A DNA stretch of 22,456 bases from a virus, in the IMG/VR virus record IMGVR_UViG_3300042893_002189, positions 1-22,456 of that record; one strand, written 5' to 3'. This document shows, piece by piece, positions 1-6,117 of the stretch. The translations under genes and the position numbers were made by a program. Position 1 is the first letter of the stretch. Each line of letters starts with the position of its first letter. Under the pieces are notes generated by a model. It had not been told where the DNA came from. It did no database searches and saw nothing but the letters and a program-made list of their open reading frames with translations.

Positions 1-131
1 CTACTATTTGAACCACCCATAAGAGTATTAATGGCCAAAAGAGCGGCCAGAACAGTAATAACCCATCCTGCTTTGTCTTTGATTTGAGCTTCTCTTTCGC
101 TTCTACTAAGCGGCTTTTTTTCTTCTGTCAT
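1..131 (-). CDS. Partial small membrane protein (3' end outside window)
   Basis: Forty-three codons are visible, starting from an ATG at 131 preceded by a strong Shine-Dalgarno (GAGGAG, then 5 nt, then ATG). The N-terminus is charged (MTEEKKPLSRSEREAQ), followed by KAGW and a hydrophobic stretch (about residues 25-37, VITVLAALLAINT) that looks like one transmembrane helix, then GGSNS. The start lies inside the last codons of the upstream 60-residue gene, so the two are probably translationally coupled. The gene is last in the visible part of the minus-strand cassette and leaves the window at its 3' end, so total length and any C-terminal domain are unknown. From memory, similar N-termini occur in membrane proteins of marine T4-like phages, but I cannot confirm a family. 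Function unknown; possibly another envelope-anchored member of the cassette. Confidence 0.7.
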   Translation of the reverse strand, partial: MTEEKKPLSRSEREAQIKDKAGWVITVLAALLAINTLMGGSNS

Positions 132-288
132 CGTCACTCCTCTTTTCTTGGTTGTTCTTTTTTTCACGCCATTCTAAACAAGTTACCTTTCGGTTGTATA
201 CATCACCCGTCCAGGACCACCGAACACATTCGTGTGTTGGCCAACCAAACGCTGTCGTATTTAGTGCCAGCCATATAATAGTGTTCAT
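106..288 (-). CDS. Small 60-residue cassette protein, unknown function
   Basis: It starts with an ATG that overlaps the stop of the upstream 162-residue gene in an ATGA arrangement and ends 26 nt inside the next gene, whose Shine-Dalgarno it contains. That packing supports a real coupled gene rather than a chance ORF. The protein has a short hydrophobic N-terminus (MNTIIWLALNTTAFGW), a Trp-rich centre with two cysteines (HECVRWSW and VTCLEW) and a very charged Lys/Arg/Asp tail. The two cysteines about 20 residues apart could form a disulphide if the central part lies in the periplasm, but no clear full-length membrane helix or signal cleavage site is visible. I do not recognise a named family. 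Confidence 0.65.
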   Translation of the reverse strand: MNTIIWLALNTTAFGWPTHECVRWSWTGDVYNRKVTCLEWREKKNNQEKRSDDDRRKKAA

Positions 289-773
289 CTTGTCAGCACA
301 AAGAAGGTCATACCAACTATTGGAACAACAATCATAAAGCTACCAACTCCTATAAGAGATAGCATAATAAGCTCTGCCATCTGTTCTTTCTTTTTCTTTT
401 GAATAATAGCCTGTCTTCTTTCGTACTCTTTTTTCTCTTTAATCAATCTTGTTTGTTCAGCAATCATGTCATCCCACAGATCACCATTGCCAGAATATAT
501 CAATAATTCTTTTAACTCTTTGGCATACAATCTAACCTGTCTGGCTGCCCATGCTGTTTGTAATGCTTGCTGACCAAGTTGTGCATCTGTCTTGTTTGCG
601 TTGTTGGCTTTCATCTTACCATCAGCGGATAACAGTTCACTGCTTGCGCTGAAGAACTTACTGAAGTCGCCAATGATACCATTAATATCTTTACCCATAT
701 TAATGGCGGCTTTAATCCCCCCTACCGCACTCTGTGCTGTGGCAAATGCTGCGGCAAGGGTGATTGGATCCAT
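285..773 (-). CDS. C-terminally membrane-anchored protein, 162 aa, unknown function
   Basis: The N-terminal part is Ala/Gly-rich and helical (MDPITLAAAFATAQSAVGG), followed by a polar helical centre with a GNGDLWDDM motif near residues 95-103. A very basic and acidic helix follows at about 107-131 (KEKKEYERRQ, KKKKE). A long hydrophobic segment at about 133-159 (ELIMLSLIGVGSFMIVVPIV) is a clear membrane helix with only TR after it. This is a tail-anchored layout, with the soluble part likely cytoplasmic. The ATG lies 2 nt after the stop of the upstream coiled-coil gene and there is little Shine-Dalgarno, which suggests coupling. Similar proteins occur, as I recall, in marine T4-like phages as uncharacterised ORFs. 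A holin role is conceivable because of the single helix and basic stretch, but nothing specific supports it. Confidence 0.8.
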   Translation of the reverse strand: MDPITLAAAFATAQSAVGGIKAAINMGKDINGIIGDFSKFFSASSELLSADGKMKANNANKTDAQLGQQALQTAWAARQVRLYAKELKELLIYSGNGDLWDDMIAEQTRLIKEKKEYERRQAIIQKKKKEQMAELIMLSLIGVGSFMIVVPIVGMTFFVLTR

Positions 774-775
774 TG

Positions 776-1396
776 TTACTTGTTGGCTAGAGGATTATCC
801 ATAGCCTTTTGTATCTTACCATCGACTTCTTTTTTGAGTGTCTCAACTTCACGGTTAATCTCTCTACGTGCCGCAGTGAATTCGCTGTTGATTTCCTTGC
901 GAGTGGATTCCATATCCTTGCGAATTGTATTGGCTTCGTTTCTAGCTCTTTCGAGATCTTCTCGAACTGCTTTACGCATCTCTCTCATTTCACCTTCTAT
1001 CTCACGTTGAGCAGTCTTTACACCACGCTCAACTTGCTCAGTAACAGTCTCATTACGGCGAATGTCATTCTTCAAATCAGTCTTAATGTCACGAGTGTAG
1101 TCTGCACCTTTTTGACTGTTCTCTTCAATGACAGCTAAACGCTTATCAAAACCAGATAGATCAGGAGCCTCGTAAGAAGCAATCTTCTTTTTCATACCAA
1201 TGTAGTCTTTGTACACTTCGAATGTACCATAAAGACCACCAAGGATTGATGATACGATAGTAGCAGCAACCATTAGCTTAGCTGGTGTAAATTCATAACC
1301 ACCAATACTGATAACAGTATCTTTACTTGCATACTTTTTTACCGCCGCTTCTGCTTCGTCGATCTTTGCATTAACGTTTTTAATTTCTTCTGCCAT
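776..1396 (-). CDS. Membrane-anchored long coiled-coil protein, 206 aa
   Basis: Residues 1-38 are polar (with GGYEF), residues about 39-57 (AKLMVAATIVSSILGGLYG) form one transmembrane helix, and about 78-198 are an almost uninterrupted charged heptad-type helix (repeats such as RREINREVETLKKEVDG). The extended coiled coil could be 15 nm or more, enough to reach across the periplasm if it points outward; the topology is not certain from sequence. The start has a good Shine-Dalgarno (AAGGAAG, 4 nt before ATG) in the 9-nt gap after the upstream gene. Its neighbours are a tail-anchored protein downstream and two secreted proteins upstream, so a role as a strut or spanner in an envelope complex is an inference. 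It is not a recognisable Rz-type spanin: no Rz1 partner or lipobox gene is embedded or adjacent. Confidence 0.82.
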   Translation of the reverse strand: MAEEIKNVNAKIDEAEAAVKKYASKDTVISIGGYEFTPAKLMVAATIVSSILGGLYGTFEVYKDYIGMKKKIASYEAPDLSGFDKRLAVIEENSQKGADYTRDIKTDLKNDIRRNETVTEQVERGVKTAQREIEGEMREMRKAVREDLERARNEANTIRKDMESTRKEINSEFTAARREINREVETLKKEVDGKIQKAMDNPLANK

Positions 1397-1405
1397 TTTA
1401 CTTCC

Positions 1406-3229
1406 TTATTTGTATTGTTGGTTAACCATCTCTCGATGGAGTCTATCTGAACCAAGTTGTCTTAAAGCTCTTATGTTGTCCACGTTGTTTTGATTCTTGT
1501 ATATTTCTTTTGGTGTATAGAATGTAGCATCCGTTAACACAACAAAGTATTGTGCATACCCTGCTGGCTGTTTGGCAATTGATTCGATCGTTACATTACC
1601 AGCTGCCTCATTGTTCTGTACGTTACTTTTAACATTACCTTCTTGCTGTCCCTGGCTTGTTTGTGCAATAACAGGTTTTGCATCCATTGCATTCTCTAAA
1701 ACACCTTTGTTGCCAAACTTTATTCCTTCTATGGGTGGAAGTTCTATTTGACTCGATGATGCTCTGTTGGGAGAGTATAGATTGTAAGACACTGATGGTG
1801 TATATGTGGCCACAACAGCTTCTTGTCTCGTACCAGCTTGATTGGTTCTCGTCTGCTGTGAGCTTGTGGTAGAACTAAAGCTCTCGATCTGAGTCCCAAC
1901 ATTGGTGTTGGTTGATAGTTGTTGTCTACTTGCGTTTGATCCTGTGAGGCCTTGAGTGTTACCTTGCATCGATAATCCAGAACCTTGATTTTGCATGAAC
2001 GAGGATTGTGTAGTAGAAGCCACGGAACCACTTGCTGTACCTGAACCGCTATTAGCAATACTTTGTGATTGAGTATCACCAGCTATCTTCTCCGCTTGCT
2101 GCTTTGCTGTCTCACCAGCTGAGAACGCTTGAGCATCTGCAGCTTGAACCACAGACTTTTCTAACGCACTTGTCTTATCTTGATTAGAGCTAATCATACT
2201 AAGAGCCTGTGACAGAGAAACACCCGAAGACGGTTTTGTTGATCCACCCGAATCAGCCACCTCACCAACTTTAGGTTGTGCACCACCAGGACTAGGTTGC
2301 ATTGCTGCTTGTTGCTGACCTGGACCGGGTGTAGGAGCTCCGGGTGGTGGAGGAGATCCTGCTTGCTGTTGTAGTTGTGACTCTGGTTGAGGAGGTGGTA
2401 GACCAGCAGGCAATGGAGCTGCGCTGAATGTTCCTGTTGGTGTTATGGTAACACTTTCAACACTGAGCTGAGTTCCTATTGGGGTTGTTGTCTCCATAGG
2501 TGTACTTGCTACATTCTTTGGTATAAGTTTAGCTAGCGCATCGTTATACCCAGCACAAGAAGGACTAGACAACACATTTGTAGAACAGGGATCGACACTG
2601 TACTTCAAACTAAAACGCGTATCTGTGATCTCTGGTCCATAGGGACCCATCCAATAATTGTTATCTCGACCTATAAAACCATACTTAGCGTTACCCAATC
2701 CAGGGACCCCGTATGGAGTTGTAAACGTTTCGGAGAAGCTGAACTGTGTCCAATTGTATCTTCTGTTTAGATCATAATTATATGATTCGAGTATCTTTGA
2801 GTTTGTGTTGTTGTAAATGTTAACATAGGCCATTAAGTAATCTTGTCTGCCATCATCCCAGCCATTTCCATTCTTAGCCATAAAACTAAAGTTAAAACCA
2901 CTAACCTGTAAGCCCGTACCAGAATTAGGTAAGGCATTTTTAATGTTAACAATTTGATTAAGATCAGTCAACCCGTATGAGAAGTTAATTATGTTCGATC
3001 CCATGCCCCAAACGGCAACGCGCGGTAGAGGACCACAGTACCCAGGATCACCACCCCCCCAGCAGCTCAAAGGCTGACCAATCGAACCAGCATTCTGCCA
3101 CGTAGATGTAACAGAACTAGACTGACTGGTGAAATTTACTAGGTTACCAGTTACATCCTGCGCATTAGAAAAGCTTGTGGGCAATAATGCCAAACAAAGC
3201 ACCAATGCCAATGTTCTTAACAGTTTCAT
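1406..3229 (-). CDS. Secreted multi-segment protein with Pro/Gln-rich linker, 607 aa
   Basis: Residues 1-23 are a textbook Sec signal peptide (MKLLRTLALVLCLALLPTSF, cleavage probably SNA|QD). Residues about 25-235 form a Trp/Tyr/Gly/Asn-rich, beta-looking domain with two Cys pairs: C56/C65 (CWGGGDPGYC) and C215/C225 (DPCSTNVLSSPSC). These would suit disulphides in the periplasm. Residues about 270-320 are a Pro/Gln/Gly linker (GLPPPQPESQ, SPPPPGAPTPGPG). Residues 330-510 are low-complexity Ser/Gln/Thr/Asn. The C-terminus (about 560-607) is more ordered and looks conserved (VVLTDATFYTPKEIY, LRQLGSDRLHREMVNQQY). The ATG lies inside the 3' end of the upstream gene, with only a weak Shine-Dalgarno (GGAT), so translation is probably coupled. 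I do not recognise a family; an exported or surface-linked role during infection is inferred. Confidence 0.85.
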   Translation of the reverse strand: MKLLRTLALVLCLALLPTSFSNAQDVTGNLVNFTSQSSSVTSTWQNAGSIGQPLSCWGGGDPGYCGPLPRVAVWGMGSNIINFSYGLTDLNQIVNIKNALPNSGTGLQVSGFNFSFMAKNGNGWDDGRQDYLMAYVNIYNNTNSKILESYNYDLNRRYNWTQFSFSETFTTPYGVPGLGNAKYGFIGRDNNYWMGPYGPEITDTRFSLKYSVDPCSTNVLSSPSCAGYNDALAKLIPKNVASTPMETTTPIGTQLSVESVTITPTGTFSAAPLPAGLPPPQPESQLQQQAGSPPPPGAPTPGPGQQQAAMQPSPGGAQPKVGEVADSGGSTKPSSGVSLSQALSMISSNQDKTSALEKSVVQAADAQAFSAGETAKQQAEKIAGDTQSQSIANSGSGTASGSVASTTQSSFMQNQGSGLSMQGNTQGLTGSNASRQQLSTNTNVGTQIESFSSTTSSQQTRTNQAGTRQEAVVATYTPSVSYNLYSPNRASSSQIELPPIEGIKFGNKGVLENAMDAKPVIAQTSQGQQEGNVKSNVQNNEAAGNVTIESIAKQPAGYAQYFVVLTDATFYTPKEIYKNQNNVDNIRALRQLGSDRLHREMVNQQYK

Positions 3230-4367
3230 TTTTATCCATTTTCTCTAATTGTGGTATCTTTTGTGGATTTGATTCCCAGGCCAGTTTGGCTTGCTCACCA
3301 ATCTTACCTTCGTATGGGCAAGGTGTACCTGCTGCCAACATAGCGTCAAACACACGACGGTCCTGGCACATAGCTGCAACGGCCGCCACTTTCATTCCCA
3401 TATCATACAAAGTCTTGGATAACTTCAATCGTTCACAATTCATATCACGGATAGTTCCACCACTCGATACACCAAAGATCTGCGTTTGTACAGAACCAGA
3501 TGAACCCGTAGAGCACAAGTCAGCATTACCACCACTCATCATTGCAGGAGCAACAGCTGTAGGAGGTGGTTGAATAACCCTTTGAGTGATTGTTGTTTCG
3601 TTTATATTACGATTTGTCATATCACCTGTCTGTACATTTTGGTTTACAGATGTGCTTTGATTGACATTGTTGTTTACGTTTGTTGATGTTGACGCTGATG
3701 TATTGATATTGCGGTTTGTCATATCACCGCTGTTTACATTGTTGTTAGTCGATGTACTGATGTTATTGTTATTGCTTACTGATACATTGGCGTTATTGTT
3801 GTTGTATGTCATCGTACCAGTGTTCTCATTCTTATTAACACTTGTTGATGAGCTCGAGCTGTTGTTGTTATTGTTAAATGTCTGAGTACCGCTATTGACG
3901 TTATTGTTTGTGTTTACGTTTGTACTTGTTGATGTGTTGACGTTATTATTATTGTTTGTCATTGTACCGGAGTTGACATTATTGTTGTTATATGTCATAG
4001 TACCAGAGTTGACGTTGTTATTGTTAAGTGTTTGAGTACCGCTGTTCACGTTGTTATTTGTATTGACAGATGTGCTTGTGCTGGTACTAGCGTTGTTGTT
4101 AGTGTTGAGAGAAGTACTATTAACTGTTGAGTTGCTCGTAGCATTGCTGTTACTTGTTGCAGTACTATTACTGTTAACAGTACTGACGCTGTTGGATGTA
4201 CTATTAGTATCGACGAGCGACTTACTATCGTATGTACCTTGATTGATTAGTGTTGTAGTACCTGTCGACGTACCGCCGGTTGTACTAGTTGTGCCGGTTG
4301 TTTGTGCAAACGCACTACAAGCTGCCATAACAGAAAGTAGCAGCGCTGCTATCTTTTTGCGATTCAT
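3165..4367 (-). CDS. Secreted Asn/Ser/Thr-repeat protein with C-terminal Cys domain, 400 aa
   Basis: This is the first gene of the minus-strand cassette, with a good Shine-Dalgarno (AAGGAA) before the ATG. Residues 1-21 are a signal peptide (MNRKKIAALLLSVMAACSAFA). Cleavage AFA|Q looks best; MAAC is a poor lipobox, so a lipoprotein is possible but less likely. Residues 22-260 are almost purely Thr, Ser, Asn, Gly and Val, with repeats of about 12 residues such as NNNNVNSGTMTY and NNNNVNSGTQTL. A Pro-rich hinge (IQPPPTAVAP) leads to a compact domain at 285-380 with four cysteines (C285, C311, C334, C350). That domain contains TIRDMNCERLKLSKTLYDMG and AAGTPCPYEGKIG. The last 20 residues are hydrophobic (NIGIGALFGIIAHKLF) and may insert into a membrane. 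The repeats could form a beta-solenoid or amyloid-like fibre; they do not match the curlin repeat pattern. Function unknown. Confidence 0.85.
   Translation of the reverse strand: MNRKKIAALLLSVMAACSAFAQTTGTTSTTGGTSTGTTTLINQGTYDSKSLVDTNSTSNSVSTVNSNSTATSNSNATSNSTVNSTSLNTNNNASTSTSTSVNTNNNVNSGTQTLNNNNVNSGTMTYNNNNVNSGTMTNNNNNVNTSTSTNVNTNNNVNSGTQTFNNNNNSSSSSTSVNKNENTGTMTYNNNNANVSVSNNNNISTSTNNNVNSGDMTNRNINTSASTSTNVNNNVNQSTSVNQNVQTGDMTNRNINETTITQRVIQPPPTAVAPAMMSGGNADLCSTGSSGSVQTQIFGVSSGGTIRDMNCERLKLSKTLYDMGMKVAAVAAMCQDRRVFDAMLAAGTPCPYEGKIGEQAKLAWESNPQKIPQLEKMDKNETVKNIGIGALFGIIAHKLF
3594..4106 (-). repeat. Degenerate tandem repeats encoding Asn/Thr/Ser-rich segment
   Basis: This part of the 400-residue gene codes for residues about 88-258. 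Units of roughly 36 bp encode variants of NNN(N)VNSGT(M/Q)T(Y/F/L/N), interspersed with TSTST and SVSNNNN blocks. At DNA level the copies differ at many third codon positions (GTTGACGTT, GTTGACATT, GTTCACGTT and so on), while the protein pattern is kept. This suggests old expansions held by selection on the protein rather than a recent duplication. On the opposite strand the same bases give long Leu/Val-rich open frames, which are artefacts. Confidence 0.75.
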
Positions 4368-4446
4368 TGGGATTCCTTTTATGTTTTGATTTTCAGTAAT
4401 TCACGACACGTTGCATGCCATCTAAAACATAACTATAACTACCCTA

Positions 4447-4453
4447 TATTTAG
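4447..4453 (-). promoter_or_regulatory. Candidate late promoter (CTAAATA) for the minus-strand cassette
   Basis: On the minus strand the bases read CCTAAATA, a 6/8 match to the T4 late -10 element TATAAATA. It lies about 80 nt upstream of the ATG at 4367. If it acts as a T4-type late promoter, transcription would start near 4441 and give a leader of about 74 nt containing the AAGGAA Shine-Dalgarno. No good sigma70 promoter is visible for this gene. It is only a few bases from the divergent plus-strand promoter, so the two may compete. Confidence 0.4.
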
Positions 4454-4456
4454 GTG

Positions 4457-4485
4457 TTGACATATGTTGGCGGTCGGTGTACAAT
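4457..4485 (+). promoter_or_regulatory. Strong sigma70 promoter (TTGACA-17-TACAAT)
   Basis: A perfect -35 (TTGACA, 4457-4462), a 17-nt spacer and a 5/6 -10 (TACAAT, 4480-4485). This is what an early phage promoter read by unmodified host RNA polymerase looks like. The expected start of transcription, 6-8 nt after the -10, is 4492-4493, exactly at the ATG of the next gene, so the mRNA would be leaderless or nearly so. A second promoter with the same -10 lies upstream of gp43. Confidence 0.8.
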
Positions 4486-4492
4486 CGGTCCT

Positions 4493-4801
4493 ATGCTACA
4501 ATTCCATGAAAACGACAATGCTTTTACCTTTATTCGTAATGAACACGCTATTGCTATAGGTGAATACAGCGAAGAGGGGTTTGTTCTACTGTATGACGAG
4601 CAAATACATACATTTAGCAACGCAATGCAGGCTTTTACCCATCTTCGGTCTATTATTGAACCTTTTACGCCTAGTCCAAATACTATGAGGATGTTCACTA
4701 CTCCTTCGCGGGCTGTTGACAATATGTCGAAGTTCCGTGATAATGAGATTCTAAAAGATATACCCAAAGAGGTTTTTTATGCGTATCCAGGTAGTAAGTG
4801 A
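4493..4801 (+). CDS. Small early protein, 102 aa, unknown function
   Basis: The frame is open upstream to a GTG at 4454, but that codon lies inside the sigma70 promoter, so ATG 4493 is the likely start (MLQFHENDNAFTFIRNEHA). There is no Shine-Dalgarno; transcription should begin at or within a base of the ATG, consistent with a leaderless message. The protein is soluble, mixed alpha/beta in appearance, without cysteines or membrane segments. I do not recognise a family. Its 3' end overlaps the phosphoesterase gene by 23 nt. As the first gene after a strong host-type promoter it is probably expressed immediately after infection, and small proteins in that position are often host-takeover factors; that role is inference. 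Confidence 0.75.
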   Translation: MLQFHENDNAFTFIRNEHAIAIGEYSEEGFVLLYDEQIHTFSNAMQAFTHLRSIIEPFTPSPNTMRMFTTPSRAVDNMSKFRDNEILKDIPKEVFYAYPGSK

Positions 4802-5591
4802 CCTACATCTAGAGTTTGGCACAACAACTATTCCCAATCAAGGCGACTCAGACACTCTAGTGTTGTCTGGTGATATCTGCGTTGCGTCTGACTATGAGCA
4901 GTTTCATATACCAGAGCTATTGAAGCGTGCCAGATCATACACTACTTTTTTTGAGCAAGTTTGTAAGGAATTTAAGAATGTTATTTACGTTTTTGGTAAT
5001 CACGAGCATTATCATGGGAATTTTGCTAATACCTATGACATACTATGTAAAGAACTTAAACATTTTGGCAACCTACATGTACTTAACAATGGTCATGTGG
5101 TTATCGACGGTGTCGTATTTGTGGGTGGTACGTTATGGACTGACTTCTGTAGGAACGATCCCGTTGTAAAGTGGGATGCTCAGCGAATGATGAATGATTA
5201 TCGCGGAGTGTATAATGGACCAAAGAACCGGTTTACACCAGATGATGCGTATAACGAACATCACGCTATGATTCATTATATTGACTCGGTGTACAAGAGG
5301 GAAGATTGGCTAGAGATACCTAATCCTCCTATTGTAGTATGTGGTCATCATGCACCTTCATTTGAATCAATATCTGGAAGATATCTTGGTAACTCTTTGA
5401 ATGGCGCATATGCATCAGATCTCATTGACTTTATTACAGAACGTCCAAGAATTAAGTTATGGACGCACGGTCATGTACATACAACGTTTGACTATATGAT
5501 CGGTAGTACCCGGGTCGTGTGTAATCCACGTGGTTATCATGGTTATGAAGAGAATGATGAATTTGATTACGGAAAGGTAATTGAAATATGA
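4779..5591 (+). CDS. Calcineurin-like metallophosphoesterase, 270 aa
   Basis: Metal-dependent phosphoesterase of the calcineurin-like fold. The ordered metal-binding motifs are all present: D8-x-H10 (VSDLH), GD with D32 (LSGDI), GNHE at 73-76 (FGNHEHYHG), GHH at 188-190 and GHVH at 230-233. All expected ligands are present, so a two-metal active site should be functional. The substrate cannot be told from sequence; family members cleave phosphomonoesters, phosphodiesters, cyclic nucleotides or nucleic acids. The start overlaps the upstream gene by 23 nt and the stop overlaps the dCMP deaminase start (ATGA), so the three early genes are one coupled operon. A link to nucleotide metabolism or to cleaving a host signalling nucleotide is plausible from the neighbouring deaminase but unproven. 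Confidence 0.92.
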   Translation: MRIQVVSDLHLEFGTTTIPNQGDSDTLVLSGDICVASDYEQFHIPELLKRARSYTTFFEQVCKEFKNVIYVFGNHEHYHGNFANTYDILCKELKHFGNLHVLNNGHVVIDGVVFVGGTLWTDFCRNDPVVKWDAQRMMNDYRGVYNGPKNRFTPDDAYNEHHAMIHYIDSVYKREDWLEIPNPPIVVCGHHAPSFESISGRYLGNSLNGAYASDLIDFITERPRIKLWTHGHVHTTFDYMIGSTRVVCNPRGYHGYEENDEFDYGKVIEI

Positions 5592-6013
5592 CAGACTGGA
5601 ATCAAAGGTTTATGGACTTAGCTAAGCACGTTGCTAGTTGGTCCAAAGACCCATCTACTAAAGTTGGTGCTGTTGTTGTTAATGACAAGAAGCAAGTAAT
5701 CAGTATGGGCTACAATGGATTCCCACGTGGTGTTCGTGATTGTCAAGAACGCTATAAGGATAAGGCTACCAAGCTCAGTTTTGTCGCTCATGCAGAACGT
5801 AATGCCTTGGATAATGCATTTGGTGATGTTGAGGGTGCAACATTGTATAGCACATTGTATCCGTGTAGTGATTGTGCTAAAGGAATTATCCAGCGTGGTG
5901 TACGGACTGTTGTAACTTCAAAAGAATGGTATGACCGTCAGGCTCAGCTTTTTAACTTCGAGACATCGAAAATTATGTTTGAAGAGGCTGGTGTCGAGGT
6001 TGTTCTATTATAA
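5588..6013 (+). CDS. cd: dCMP deaminase
   Basis: Zinc-dependent deoxycytidylate deaminase, converting dCMP to dUMP and so supplying substrate for thymidylate synthesis during phage DNA replication. The zinc site is intact: H68-A-E70 (AHAERNAL) with E70 as proton shuttle, and PCSDC at 92-96 giving C93 and C96. The N-terminal motif DPSTKVGAVVV and GYNGFPRGV (41-49) are typical of the dCMP deaminase branch rather than tRNA adenosine or cytidine deaminases. At 141 residues it is shorter than the T4 enzyme (193 aa). The start overlaps the phosphoesterase stop. The stop codon TAA is embedded in a TATAAATA motif, and hairpins with a terminator follow. Confidence 0.95.
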   Translation: MTDWNQRFMDLAKHVASWSKDPSTKVGAVVVNDKKQVISMGYNGFPRGVRDCQERYKDKATKLSFVAHAERNALDNAFGDVEGATLYSTLYPCSDCAKGIIQRGVRTVVTSKEWYDRQAQLFNFETSKIMFEEAGVEVVLL

Positions 6014-6016
6014 ATA
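6009..6016 (+). promoter_or_regulatory. Candidate T4-type late promoter TATAAATA
   Basis: An exact match to the T4 late promoter element, followed by CC as in the copy at 18699. Transcription would be expected to start near 6022. It overlaps the dCMP deaminase stop codon. Downstream lie a hairpin, a terminator at 6067-6093 and then the small gene at 6118, so a late transcript must either pass the terminator or form a short RNA of about 70 nt. Confidence 0.55.
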
Positions 6017-6017
6017 C

Positions 6018-6054
6018 CCCATCTCAGGGATGGGAACTAGGCTGGTACCCTAGT
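6018..6054 (+). other. Two adjacent RNA hairpins, possible structured RNA
   Basis: CCCATC (6018-6023) pairs with GATGGG (6029-6034) over six bases with a five-base loop. Immediately after, ACTAGG (6036-6041) pairs with CCTAGT (6049-6054), six bases with a seven-base loop (CTGGTAC). With the terminator hairpin that follows they make a row of three stems within about 75 nt in a non-coding gap. It may be a small RNA, a leader or a 3' end stabiliser for the early mRNA. It does not match a riboswitch family I know, including the glutamine riboswitches of marine phages. Confidence 0.45.
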
Positions 6055-6066
6055 AATAACTACCAC

Positions 6067-6093
6067 CCAACGCCTTCGGGGTTGGTATTTTTT
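6067..6093 (+). terminator. Intrinsic terminator after the early operon
   Basis: CCAAC(g)CC and GGGTTGG form a seven-pair stem with one bulged G, closed by a cTTCGg tetraloop, followed by TATTTTTT. This is a classic rho-independent terminator, placed 54 nt after the dCMP deaminase stop. It should end transcription from the promoter at 4457 and separates the early operon from the small gene and Hsp20. Confidence 0.85.
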
Positions 6094-6117
6094 AACTCGC
6101 TTAATTAAGGAGCAAAC

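Noticed and set aside
776-1396. Rz-type spanin
   Set aside because: Membrane helix plus coiled coil fits loosely, but the helix is internal, the coiled coil is too long and no Rz1-like lipoprotein gene is embedded or adjacent.
1744-2079. 111-residue minus-strand frame
   Set aside because: Lies wholly inside the 607-residue gene in another frame, with no ribosome site; a shadow of its Gln/Ser-rich segment.
3594-4106. CRISPR-like array
   Set aside because: The repeats are in-frame, degenerate, without unique spacers, and code for the Asn-rich segment of a secreted protein.
3661-4242. Plus-strand open frames rich in Leu and Val opposite the repeat gene
   Set aside because: They are the antisense reading of Asn/Thr/Ser codons (AAC/AAT become GTT/ATT), lack ribosome sites and are pure low complexity.
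4450-4767. 105-residue minus-strand frame
   Set aside because: Antisense to the small early gene and its promoter, with no ribosome site or domain.
6018-6054. Glutamine riboswitch (glnA or downstream-peptide type)
   Set aside because: The conserved core of those motifs is not present as far as I can recall it; only simple hairpins are visible.
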